From NCBI GenBank assembly GCA_012517485.1, contig JAAYUT010000278.1:1-20854 (forward strand): a DNA stretch of 20,854 nucleotides. The letters run 5' to 3'. The notes beneath the pieces are model-generated. The model had not been told where the DNA came from and did not search any database. It saw nothing but the letters and a program-made list of their open reading frames with translations. The translations under genes were made by a program, and so were the position numbers. Positions 1 through 6,721 of the stretch are shown one piece after another. The DNA comes from Candidatus Atribacter fermentans (GTDB lineage Bacteria; Atribacterota; Atribacteria; Atribacterales; Atribacteraceae). The first letter of the stretch is position 1, and each line of letters starts with the position of its first letter.

Positions 1-496
1 AACTACAAAAATTATCACAGCCATAAGTAATGGGTAAAAAAGTGAAAATTTGTGAAGGGTTGTGGAGATAACCGCTTTCATCAAAAACCTGAGAAGAAGG
101 TTGAAGATTGAAATCTAATATTTTCTTTTTGTGTTTTCGGTGTTCATCAAGGTATTGAGGGATTTGATCGATGTTTAAAGTTCCAATCACGATTTGCGCT
201 CCAGGAATTCTTTGGGCGAGGCGTTTTTTTAGGAATTGACTCAAGCATCCAAAAATAACAATGATTGGATATCGTGAAATCTCATTGAGATCTTGAATAG
301 TTTTTTGAATATTACTAATAGCTTTTTCCGAGGCATGTTCCCGTACGGCACAGGTATTAAATAAGAGAATATCAGCTCTTTTTTTATCTTCGATTAAGTG
401 ATATCCATTTTGAACCATAACATGAGCAATATGTTCACTACGGCTTTTGTTCATTTGACAACCATAAGTTTCAATAAAAAAAGTCTTGTTGGTCAT
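1..496 (-). CDS. miaB: tRNA-2-methylthio-N6-dimethylallyladenosine synthase MiaB (N-terminal part, cut by window edge)
   Basis: Radical-SAM methylthiotransferase that adds a methylthio group to i6A37 of tRNAs reading UNN codons. Only the first 165 residues are in the window. The UPF0004 domain is complete and carries the three cysteines expected for the auxiliary 4Fe-4S cluster: C13 (in ETYGCQMN), C49 (in FNTCAVREHASEKA) and C84 (in IFGC). The radical-SAM motif starts at the edge with C160 and C164 (TYGCDNFC); the third cysteine lies outside. The NTCAVREHAxEK stretch separates MiaB from RimO and MtaB. The ATG is preceded by GAAGG seven bases upstream. It is the last visible gene of the rny-ymdB-spoVS-miaB group, 89 bp after spoVS, with a hairpin in that gap. 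The same order (rny, ymdB, spoVS, later miaB) is known from Bacillus. I am confident of the family; the C-terminal TRAM domain cannot be checked. Confidence 0.95.
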   Translation of the reverse strand, partial: MTNKTFFIETYGCQMNKSRSEHIAHVMVQNGYHLIEDKKRADILLFNTCAVREHASEKAISNIQKTIQDLNEISRYPIIVIFGCLSQFLKKRLAQRIPGAQIVIGTLNIDQIPQYLDEHRKHKKKILDFNLQPSSQVFDESGYLHNPSQIFTFLPITYGCDNFCS

Positions 497-525
497 TGTT
501 CAACCTTCTAGTCATTTTCATAAAT

Positions 526-572
526 AATAAAGCCTGTACCCAAAAGATCATATTCGTGGCACAGGCTTTATT
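526..572 (-). terminator. Stem-loop between spoVS and miaB (terminator, attenuator or processing site)
   Basis: Perfect 12-bp inverted repeat, arms 526-537 and 561-572 (minus-strand arms AATAAAGCCTGT and ACAGGCTTTATT). In minus-strand RNA the stem extends by a G-U and two G-C pairs to 15 bp with a 17-nt loop. On the plus strand the G-U position would be an A-C mismatch, which favours function in minus-strand transcripts. The 3' arm runs into TTTATTATTT rather than a pure T tract, so termination would be partial. Position suggests lowering of miaB expression or mRNA 3'-end protection of spoVS. Confidence 0.55.
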
Positions 573-585
573 CTTAAAAATAGAT

Positions 586-852
586 TCACTTATTTCCAGG
601 TTTTACGATCAATTTAATAGCAGTTCTTTCTTCACCATCAATACTGATATCGGTGAAAGCTGGAATGCAGACCAAGTCAATTCCATTCGGCGCAAGAAAA
701 CCCCGTGCAATTGAGATAGCTTTAATGGCTTGATTCACAGCACCGGCACCTACTGCTTGAATTTCAACTATTTGTTTTTCTCGAATGATTCCAGAAAGAG
801 CACCTGCAACTGAATTTGGATTCGATTTTGAAGATACCTTCAGTACGTCCAC
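586..852 (-). CDS. spoVS: Stage V sporulation protein S (SpoVS, Alba-like fold)
   Basis: 88-residue protein matching the whole SpoVS family: VLKVSSKSNPNSVAGALSG near the N-terminus, then VGAGAVNQAIKAISIARGF and a C-terminal DGEERTAIKLIV segment. In Bacillus it is needed for late sporulation (coat and cortex formation), but orthologues are frequent in bacteria that do not sporulate; the Alba-like fold suggests nucleic-acid binding. The start is GTG, chosen because AAGGAGG lies ten bases upstream and the family begins MEVLKV. The gene is 46 bp after ymdB and shares the neighbourhood rny-ymdB-spoVS-miaB with Firmicutes. No other sporulation gene is in the window, so a sporulation role cannot be claimed; a general nucleic-acid-binding role is inference. 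Confidence 0.95.
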   Translation of the reverse strand: MDVLKVSSKSNPNSVAGALSGIIREKQIVEIQAVGAGAVNQAIKAISIARGFLAPNGIDLVCIPAFTDISIDGEERTAIKLIVKPGNK

Positions 853-878
853 CTATGAATATCCTCCTTGTTGAAGTT

Positions 879-907
879 AGAATAAAATTGAATAGACTTC
901 AACTCAA
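879..907 (-). promoter_or_regulatory. Weak promoter candidate upstream of spoVS
   Basis: On the minus strand TTGAGT (902-907) and TATTCT (879-884) are separated by exactly 17 bases. Each box matches four of six consensus positions. It overlaps the ymdB stop codon and could give spoVS its own transcript, but such matches arise by chance in AT-rich DNA. Confidence 0.25.
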
Positions 908-1672
908 ACTGAATCGTGCGATTGAAACTGACTTTCCAGTTTGATCATCAACTTCTACAATAACACCATTCAGAATAATATTCTCTTTGGCAACAGTATA
1001 TCGAACTGGTATTTGGGTTAAAAAACGACTTAGGATTTGCTTCGTTTCAATCCCGATTACCGAATGATGGGCCCCAGTCATACCGATATCAGTGATGTAG
1101 GCAGTTCCACCAGGTAGTATTTTTTCATCGGCAGTAACAACATGGGTATGAGTTCCAATGACACAAGAAACTCGACCGTCACAATACCATCCAAAAGCGA
1201 TTTTTTCTGAGGTCGCCTCGGCATGAAAATCAACCAATATGATATTGGTTTCATTTTTTATTATTTCTAATTCTTTATCAATAGCTTGAAAAGGACAATC
1301 CAACGGTGACATAAATACCCGACCGCTTAAGTTAATGACTGCCCATTTATTTTGTTGGTTTTTAAGAATGACCGATCCATTTCCTGGAACACCAGGTGGA
1401 TAATTCAAAGGACGTAACAACCTAAATTGATGATCAATATAGGGAAGAATTTCTTTTTTATCCCAGACGTGATTACCAGTAGTAATCACGTCAATGCCAT
1501 ATCCAAGAAGTTCTTCAGTTGTTTCGGGGGTGATTCCTAATCCTCCCGCGGAATTTTCGCCATTGACAATGACCGCATCGATATTCTGAGTTTTTTTGAT
1601 CGTTTTAAGTTTTTCTCCAACAATTTTTCGACCCGGTTTTCCAATAACATCTCCAATGATGAGAAATCTCAA
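899..1672 (-). CDS. ymdB: YmdB-family metallophosphoesterase (2',3'-cyclic-nucleotide phosphodiesterase)
   Basis: 257-residue calcineurin-like phosphoesterase of the YmdB/TIGR00282 family, which hydrolyses 2',3'-cyclic nucleotides; in B. subtilis it affects late adaptive gene expression, biofilm formation and nanotubes. The dinuclear metal ligands known for the family are all visible at the expected places: D8 (GDVIGKPGR), E39 and N40 (NGENSAGG), N67 and H68 (TGNHVWD), H150 (DFHAEATSEK), H175 and H177 (GTHTHV). The start is TTG; AGGAGG sits eight bases upstream inside the end of rny, and the family begins MRxLxIGD, so this start is preferred over any later ATG. It lies 12 bp after rny. Pairing with RNase Y suggests processing of RNA-derived cyclic phosphates or regulation of RNA decay; that link is inference. 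Confidence 0.96.
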   Translation of the reverse strand: MRFLIIGDVIGKPGRKIVGEKLKTIKKTQNIDAVIVNGENSAGGLGITPETTEELLGYGIDVITTGNHVWDKKEILPYIDHQFRLLRPLNYPPGVPGNGSVILKNQQNKWAVINLSGRVFMSPLDCPFQAIDKELEIIKNETNIILVDFHAEATSEKIAFGWYCDGRVSCVIGTHTHVVTADEKILPGGTAYITDIGMTGAHHSVIGIETKQILSRFLTQIPVRYTVAKENIILNGVIVEVDDQTGKSVSIARFSLS

Positions 1673-1684
1673 GATGCTTTCCTC

Positions 1685-3226
1685 CTACTTTGCATATTCT
1701 ACAGCTCGGGTCTCGCGGATGACAGTTACTTTAATTTGACCTGGGTATTCAAGCTCTTTTTCAATTTTTTTGACGATATCATAGGCTAATTTTGCCGAAA
1801 GGGCATCATCCACTTTCTCGGGTTTGACAATAATTCGAACTTCTCGACCAGCTTGAATGGCGTATGACTTTTCAACACCATCAAATGAATTGGATATTTT
1901 TTCCAACTGTTCCAACCTTTTAATATATGCTTCTAAGCTTTCTCGACGGGCACCCGGTCGTGAAGCTGATATCGCATCAGCTGCTTGAATCAAGACAGCT
2001 TCGATAGTTTGTGGTTCTATGTCATTATGGTGTGCTTCGATAGCATGTACGATTTCCCACCTTTCACCATATCGTTCAGCTAATTCAGCCCCGATTTTGG
2101 CATGAGGTCCTTCAACTTCATGATCAAGAGCTTTCCCAATATCGTGAAGTAAACCAGCTCTTTTGGCTAAATGAACATTTAATCCCAGTTCGGAAGCCAT
2201 TATCCCGGCAAAATGTGTTACTTCTTTAGAGTGTTGGAGTACATTTTGCCCATAACTGGTTCGATAATAAAGCTTTCCCAAAAGTTTGACCAGGTCAGAA
2301 TTGACATTTTTCATACCAGTGTCAAAAAGAGCCTGCTCGCCCTCTTGGATAATTTTTTCTTCAACCTGGGTTTTTGCACGTTCGATAAGCTCTTCAATCC
2401 GTGCAGGATGTATACGACCATCTAAAATTAGTTTTTCCAAAGCGATGCGGGCAATCTCGCGACGGATGGGGTCAAAGGATGATATGATAACTGCTTCGGG
2501 AGTATCATCAATGATAAGGTCTACTCCAGTCATCATCTCAAAGGTTCGAATATTCCTACCTTCCCGACCAATTATGCGCCCTTTCATATCATCATTTGGC
2601 AATGTTACAATAGAAACGGTGTTTTCTGCTGTATATTCAGCAGCATATCGTTGAACGGCTTGCACAACAATATTCCGAGCGTTCTTTTCTACTTCTTTTT
2701 TGGCATTTTCTTCCGCTTCTTTAATTTTTAGACCAGTTTCAAAAGCCAGGGTTTTCTCTAAGCGATCCAACAATTCATCGCGGGCATCTTCAATGGTTAA
2801 TCCGGCAATTCGAGCCAATTCTTCAACTTCTTTTGATTTCATTTCTTCAACTTCTTTTAAAGTTTTTTCAGCCAGTTCTTGAATTTTTTGAAGATGATTT
2901 TCTCTTTTTTCGATCTGGTCGCTTCGTCTTTCTAACATTTCCTCTCTTCTTAACAAACGAGCTTCAAAACCCTGTAAGTCTTTCCTTTTTTTCTTGATTT
3001 CTTCTTCCAAGATTTGTTTTTCTCTAAGGATTTGCTCTTTGGAGCTGAGTAAAGCTTCTTTTCTAATAGTTTCAGCCTCACGATTCGCATCCTGAAGCAA
3101 TTCTTGGATTTTTTGCTCGACGTCTTCCTTTTTTTGTTGTAATTGTTTTAGTTTAAAATTCATTCCTGCTTTGAATCCTAACCCAATTCCAACCACAATA
3201 CCTATTAATATATATACAAGCAACAT
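1685..3226 (-). CDS. rny: Ribonuclease Y
   Basis: Membrane-anchored endoribonuclease that starts bulk mRNA decay and processing in Firmicutes and relatives. Layout: one N-terminal transmembrane anchor (about residues 2-20), a long charged coiled coil (about 25-190), a KH domain (GRIIGREGRN about 216-225), then an HD domain with catalytic HDIGK at about 361-365 and the conserved RNase Y C-terminus. Length of 513 residues is normal (about 520). I chose the ATG at 3226. The frame also opens with GTG at 3238, but that GTG overlaps the Shine-Dalgarno sequence TAAGGGGTGA, which fits the ATG much better and puts the membrane anchor at the very N-terminus. It heads the rny-ymdB-spoVS-miaB unit and has its own promoter 170 bp upstream. 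All catalytic motifs appear intact. Confidence 0.97.
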   Translation of the reverse strand: MLLVYILIGIVVGIGLGFKAGMNFKLKQLQQKKEDVEQKIQELLQDANREAETIRKEALLSSKEQILREKQILEEEIKKKRKDLQGFEARLLRREEMLERRSDQIEKRENHLQKIQELAEKTLKEVEEMKSKEVEELARIAGLTIEDARDELLDRLEKTLAFETGLKIKEAEENAKKEVEKNARNIVVQAVQRYAAEYTAENTVSIVTLPNDDMKGRIIGREGRNIRTFEMMTGVDLIIDDTPEAVIISSFDPIRREIARIALEKLILDGRIHPARIEELIERAKTQVEEKIIQEGEQALFDTGMKNVNSDLVKLLGKLYYRTSYGQNVLQHSKEVTHFAGIMASELGLNVHLAKRAGLLHDIGKALDHEVEGPHAKIGAELAERYGERWEIVHAIEAHHNDIEPQTIEAVLIQAADAISASRPGARRESLEAYIKRLEQLEKISNSFDGVEKSYAIQAGREVRIIVKPEKVDDALSAKLAYDIVKKIEKELEYPGQIKVTVIRETRAVEYAK

Positions 3227-3394
3227 TTGTGCGTTCACCCCTTATTCAGTTTTCAAAGTACGAATAAAAAAGCCTGACCAATATTGACTGATTCTATTCG
3301 ATGTTCAGTGATTTTTCGGGTTTCCCCTCTCAATTATCGATGAAAAAAATTTTGGTACATCATCAAAGTAAGGTTAAAAAACTGCATAGTGAAT
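3227..3394 (-). other. About 160-nt untranslated leader of rny
   Basis: Gene-free stretch between the rny promoter and the rny start. The minus strand carries a small GGG-GAAA-CCC hairpin with a GNRA tetraloop (within about 3321-3335), then, nearer the gene, GGTCAGGC followed by six T, and CGAATA/TATTCG as a possible long-range pairing. I recognise no known riboswitch. The length would allow control of rny, for example by its own product, but this is speculation. Confidence 0.35.
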
Positions 3395-3423
3395 ATTCTA
3401 CCGATGGGTCTTAGTCAAGTCAA
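3395..3423 (-). promoter_or_regulatory. Sigma-A-type promoter of the rny-ymdB-spoVS-miaB unit
   Basis: Minus strand: -35 TTGACT at 3418-3423 (five of six consensus), 17-bp spacer, -10 TAGAAT at 3395-3400 (five of six). The recX stop codon TGA (3420-3422) lies inside the -35 box. No terminator is seen between recX and this site, so read-through from the recA operon is also likely. Predicted transcript start is near 3388. Confidence 0.75.
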
Positions 3424-3887
3424 GGTAACTCGTTTTGTGGATTAGCTTGGAATTGAGCCCAAGCCCATTCGGCAATTTCAAAACTAAACCCCTTTTGTGT
3501 TAAACGGGAGATGATTCGGTCTCGACAAGTTTCACCTTGTTCAAACCATTTTTGAATAAGTTTGACTCCATCTTTCATTTCTTCAGAAAGTGGAAAGTAA
3601 TTTGTTCGTAACTGTTCGAGCAAATCTTTTTCGATACCCAATCTTTCCAGTTCCATCTTATAGGCATAGTAGCCACGAGGATTACTGTTTCTTTTTCGTT
3701 CCAAATACGTTTTCATAAAAAACTCGTCATCGATATATCCATCTTGTTCAAAAGCTTGAAGTGATTTCTCAACCTCATTTTCTGGATATCCATCTGAAAT
3801 GAGTTTTTCTCGGAGCTTTTTTTTAGTATACCAAGTCTTACTTATTAAGCGAGCAATACGTTCTTCAATAGTCAACTTTCTCATCAT
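3420..3887 (-). CDS. recX: Regulatory protein RecX
   Basis: 155-residue RecX-family protein, a modulator that binds and usually caps RecA filaments. It shows the typical triple three-helix repeat: an N-terminal part rich in R/K (IARLISKTWYTKKKLREKL), a central FEQDGYIDDEFF-type motif and a C-terminal repeat with DRIISRLTQKGFSFE. Length is normal for the family. It starts four bases after the recA stop with two consecutive ATG codons and no clear Shine-Dalgarno, suggesting translational coupling to recA. The stop codon is embedded in the promoter of rny. The recA-recX pairing supports the call. Confidence 0.92.
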   Translation of the reverse strand: MMRKLTIEERIARLISKTWYTKKKLREKLISDGYPENEVEKSLQAFEQDGYIDDEFFMKTYLERKRNSNPRGYYAYKMELERLGIEKDLLEQLRTNYFPLSEEMKDGVKLIQKWFEQGETCRDRIISRLTQKGFSFEIAEWAWAQFQANPQNELP

Positions 3888-3891
3888 CAGA

Positions 3892-4902
3892 TTAATTCAT
3901 AACCAAATTCGGATCAACGTTCATTTTTTCCAAAGCTGCGATCAAAATTTGGTTGGCAACATCGGGGTTTTCTTTCAAGAAGGCTCGGGTATTTTCTCGT
4001 CCTTGCCCTAAGCGATTATCATTAAAAGAAAACCAACTTCCAGCTCGTTTTACCAAACCAGTATTTTCTCCAAGAGTAAGGACTTCCCCTTCTTTTGATA
4101 TTCCCTCCCCGTAAATTAATTCGATTTCCACTTCTTTAAAGGGAGAAGCCACTTTATTTTTAACAACTTTGACTCGAGTTTTGGTTCCAATAATTTCATT
4201 ATCGGTAATGCGTATAAAATCTCTTTTCCTGACATCGATACGAACACTGGCATAAAATTTTAAAGCTCGTCCTCCAGGAGTGGTTTCGGTGGGTCCATAA
4301 ATATTCCCAATGGTTTCTCGAAGTTGATTAACAAAGATAGCAACAGTTCTCGTTTTGCTGATAAATCCGGTTAACTTTCGTAATGCTTGAGACATGAGCC
4401 GTGCTTGGAGCCCAACAATTTGTTCACCAATAGTTCCTTCCAATTCAGCACGGGGAACCAAGGCGGCTACAGAATCCAAAACAACTGCATCTACTGCTCC
4501 ACTCCTGACTAAGGTATCGACAATATCCAAAGCTTCTTCGGCAGTGCTTGGCTGAGAGATTAAGAGTTTGTCGACTTGAACTCCTATTTTTCCCGCATAG
4601 ATGGGATCAAGAGCATGTTCTGCATCAATAAATGCGGCTATTCCACCCTTTTTTTGTGCTTCTGCAATAATATGAAGGGCAATGGTGGTTTTTCCAGAAG
4701 CTTCCGGCCCATATATTTCCACGACACGACCTCGAGGAATACCACCAACACCTAAAGCCATGTTAAGGAGAACTGATCCGGTTTTTATAATCTCAATATC
4801 GGTTGCCATAGTTTCTTGGCTTAACAGCATGATAGCGCCTTTACCATATTTTTTTTCAATCATATTAATGGCTTGTTTTACCATATCTTCTTTATCTGTC
4901 AA
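3892..4902 (-). CDS. recA: Recombinase RecA
   Basis: 336-residue RecA, the ATP-dependent strand-exchange protein and SOS co-protease. Visible: N-terminal helix (MIEKKYGKGAIM), Walker A GPEASGKTT at 65-73, AFIDAEHALDP, Walker B region AVVLDSVAALVPRAELEG, loop L2 area with FVNQLRETIG, and the GGRALKFYASVRIDVRK core. The acidic C-terminal tail common in Proteobacteria is missing. The start is TTG, directly after the thpR stop codon; AGAGGTG lies six bases upstream inside the thpR end, so TTG is preferred over the ATG at codon 7. No LexA-type operator is apparent near the gene, which sits inside a long operon behind cinA and thpR; part of its expression may come from read-through. Confidence 0.99.
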   Translation of the reverse strand: MTDKEDMVKQAINMIEKKYGKGAIMLLSQETMATDIEIIKTGSVLLNMALGVGGIPRGRVVEIYGPEASGKTTIALHIIAEAQKKGGIAAFIDAEHALDPIYAGKIGVQVDKLLISQPSTAEEALDIVDTLVRSGAVDAVVLDSVAALVPRAELEGTIGEQIVGLQARLMSQALRKLTGFISKTRTVAIFVNQLRETIGNIYGPTETTPGGRALKFYASVRIDVRKRDFIRITDNEIIGTKTRVKVVKNKVASPFKEVEIELIYGEGISKEGEVLTLGENTGLVKRAGSWFSFNDNRLGQGRENTRAFLKENPDVANQILIAALEKMNVDPNLVMN

Positions 4903-5475
4903 TTATTTCACCTCTTTCAGCGGTATGGTCATTAAAGGGGTATAAATCGGTCCCCGAGGTGTCAAAGTACTTTGATAAAATGATACCTGCTTAATAAATG
5001 TAGTATAGCATGGAGGTTGGAACAATTGTTGAGGACGAATGGAAACTGGTTTTTTTAACCGTGCTAAGGTAAGATGGGGAGAAAATGGCCGAGAAAGATC
5101 GACGGTTATGCCTTGTTTTAGACATTCTTCGTTTAAAGCCTGAGCTGCTTTTTTCATCATCTCACCTGCTTGATAATCAAATCCAAGCCAGATGACCCGT
5201 ACTCTATTCCAGGAAGAAAAGACACCAATTTCGGTTAAGGTTGACTGAAAGCATTCGATCTGTGGAAAGAAGTTTTGGATGTATATTTTTATTTGATCAA
5301 CTTGAGTAGGAAATAATGCAGCAAAAAACTGAAGGGTAATATGAATCTGATCAGGTTGTACCCATCGAGCTTGGGGCAAACGAACTTGGTTTTTTTCAAT
5401 TATTGAAAGAATAAAGGCTTTTGCTTCTGAAGTAAGGTCAAACGCAATAAAACTGCGAATGGGCTTATCGTTCAT
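4903..5475 (-). CDS. thpR: RNA 2',3'-cyclic phosphodiesterase / 2'-5' RNA ligase ThpR
   Basis: 190-residue LigT/ThpR member of the 2H phosphoesterase superfamily. Both HxTx catalytic motifs are present: HITL at residues 45-48 and HLTL at 134-137, each after the family-typical hydrophobic context (RSFIAFDL at the N-terminus; RPFSPHLTLARLK). The family hydrolyses 2',3'-cyclic phosphate ends of RNA and can join tRNA halves in vitro; its cellular role is unclear. I start it at the ATG at 5475, with AGAGGTG six bases upstream; the frame is open 44 codons further but that stretch lies entirely inside cinA. It overlaps cinA by 11 bp and abuts recA with no gap, so the three are co-translated. The cinA-thpR-recA order also occurs in some Clostridia. 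Confidence 0.9.
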   Translation of the reverse strand: MNDKPIRSFIAFDLTSEAKAFILSIIEKNQVRLPQARWVQPDQIHITLQFFAALFPTQVDQIKIYIQNFFPQIECFQSTLTEIGVFSSWNRVRVIWLGFDYQAGEMMKKAAQALNEECLKQGITVDLSRPFSPHLTLARLKKPVSIRPQQLFQPPCYTTFIKQVSFYQSTLTPRGPIYTPLMTIPLKEVK

Positions 5476-6721
5476 TGAGAGCACCTCTCTGAAGCTGTAA
5501 AAACAATTGAGTGAGAGCGCTTTGAGTCGAAAGAGTTTTGATAACCTCTCGATCACCAGAAAATAGGTATTTCTTAACTTGAGTATGTTGAGAATTGGAT
5601 ATTCCAATGTAAACTAATCCCACAGGCTTTTGTTCTGAACCACCTGAAGGACCAGCGATACCAGTAATTCCAATACCAATATCGGTATTGGAATTCTTTC
5701 TTACTCCTACTGCTAAGGCATGTGCAACTTCTTCAGATACTGCACCATGCTGAACAAGTAATGAAGAAGGGACTCCAATATCCTCGATTTTGGCTTGGTT
5801 ACTATAAACGACATATCCACGATAAAAATAGGATGAACTCCCAGGAACATTGGTTAGGCGATGGCTTAATAATCCTCCACTACACGATTCTGCAATTGCT
5901 ATGGTTAAATGTTTTTCCGAGAGCAACATTCCACAGGCTTGTTCTAAGGTATTTCCCCACTGAGAAAAAAGATATGGTTTCCACACGTCCTTAATTTTTT
6001 TTATGACATTTTCGGCATTTTGAATAATTTGAGGATTTTTTTCATAAGAATAAAGATAAAACCATACTTCTCCAAAATAAGGGAGATAAGCTGATTGGAG
6101 AGTATCGGGAAGAGAAGATAAAAAAGGCTGGATTTCATGTTCAAATCGTGACTCCCCTACTCCACAAATTTTTATCATCTCACTTCGGTAAAATTGGTTG
6201 TCATGAGAAGGAAGATGGGTTTTTATGATTGGCCAAAAATACTCTGTTTCTTTTGGTACGCCGGGTATGACAAATATTTTTTTATTTTGAAAATCAGAAA
6301 TAAAACCAGGGGCAGTTCCCAGCGGATTTTCTAAAAGAACAGCCCCTTCTGGGATAAAAGCCTGCTTTCGGTTGTTTTCAGGTGGTTGAGTATGGCGAAT
6401 TTTTTGATAAAAACGGACAATGTTTTCCCATTGTTCAGGGATAAAACATAACTTTTTTCCCAAAATTTCAGCTAATGTTTCTCGAGTCAAATCATCTTGG
6501 GTTGGACCTAAACCACCGGTTATAAATAAAGATTGAATTTCTTCATCCTCAAATAAAAATTGTAAAGTTTTGGCAATGGTTTCTTTATGATCGGGTACAA
6601 ACAGAACCAACTTAGGGAAAAGACCCACCGATGTGAGATGAAAAGCTAAAAAATAGGCGTTTTGATCTCTCACCAATCCAGTTGTTATTTCGGTTCCAAT
6701 ACAGAGAATTGCCGATTTCAT
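5465..6721 (-). CDS. cinA: CinA-family protein: MoaB/MoCF domain plus NMN amidohydrolase (PncC) domain
   Basis: 418-residue two-domain protein. The N-terminal part (about 1-170) is the COG1058 domain with GTEITTG and TGGLGPTQDD (68-77), in other CinA proteins linked to ADP-ribose/NAD-related pyrophosphatase activity. The C-terminal part (about 255-415) is the PncC/CinA domain with AESCSGG at 277-283 and the glycine-rich GITGIAGPSGG segment; this domain deamidates nicotinamide mononucleotide for NAD recycling. Length is normal for the full-length protein. It begins with an ATGA overlap with the rimO stop and overlaps thpR by 11 bp. Many Firmicutes have pgsA between rimO or rodZ and cinA; here none fits. 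The cinA-recA linkage is widespread and gave the family its competence-induced name. Confidence 0.95.
   Translation of the reverse strand: MKSAILCIGTEITTGLVRDQNAYFLAFHLTSVGLFPKLVLFVPDHKETIAKTLQFLFEDEEIQSLFITGGLGPTQDDLTRETLAEILGKKLCFIPEQWENIVRFYQKIRHTQPPENNRKQAFIPEGAVLLENPLGTAPGFISDFQNKKIFVIPGVPKETEYFWPIIKTHLPSHDNQFYRSEMIKICGVGESRFEHEIQPFLSSLPDTLQSAYLPYFGEVWFYLYSYEKNPQIIQNAENVIKKIKDVWKPYLFSQWGNTLEQACGMLLSEKHLTIAIAESCSGGLLSHRLTNVPGSSSYFYRGYVVYSNQAKIEDIGVPSSLLVQHGAVSEEVAHALAVGVRKNSNTDIGIGITGIAGPSGGSEQKPVGLVYIGISNSQHTQVKKYLFSGDREVIKTLSTQSALTQLFLQLQRGALNER

Noticed and set aside
2286..2654. 122-codon plus-strand open frame inside rny
   Set aside because: Serine/arginine-rich shadow of the RNase Y coding strand; no recognisable domain.
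3227..3394. Known riboswitch in the rny leader
   Set aside because: I could not match the stretch to any riboswitch core (no c-di-GMP, T-box, SAM or FMN consensus elements were recognisable).
4939..4965. Possible recA promoter with a perfect TTGACA
   Set aside because: The -10 candidate TATACC is poor and the spacer is only 15 bp; inside thpR coding sequence, likely chance.
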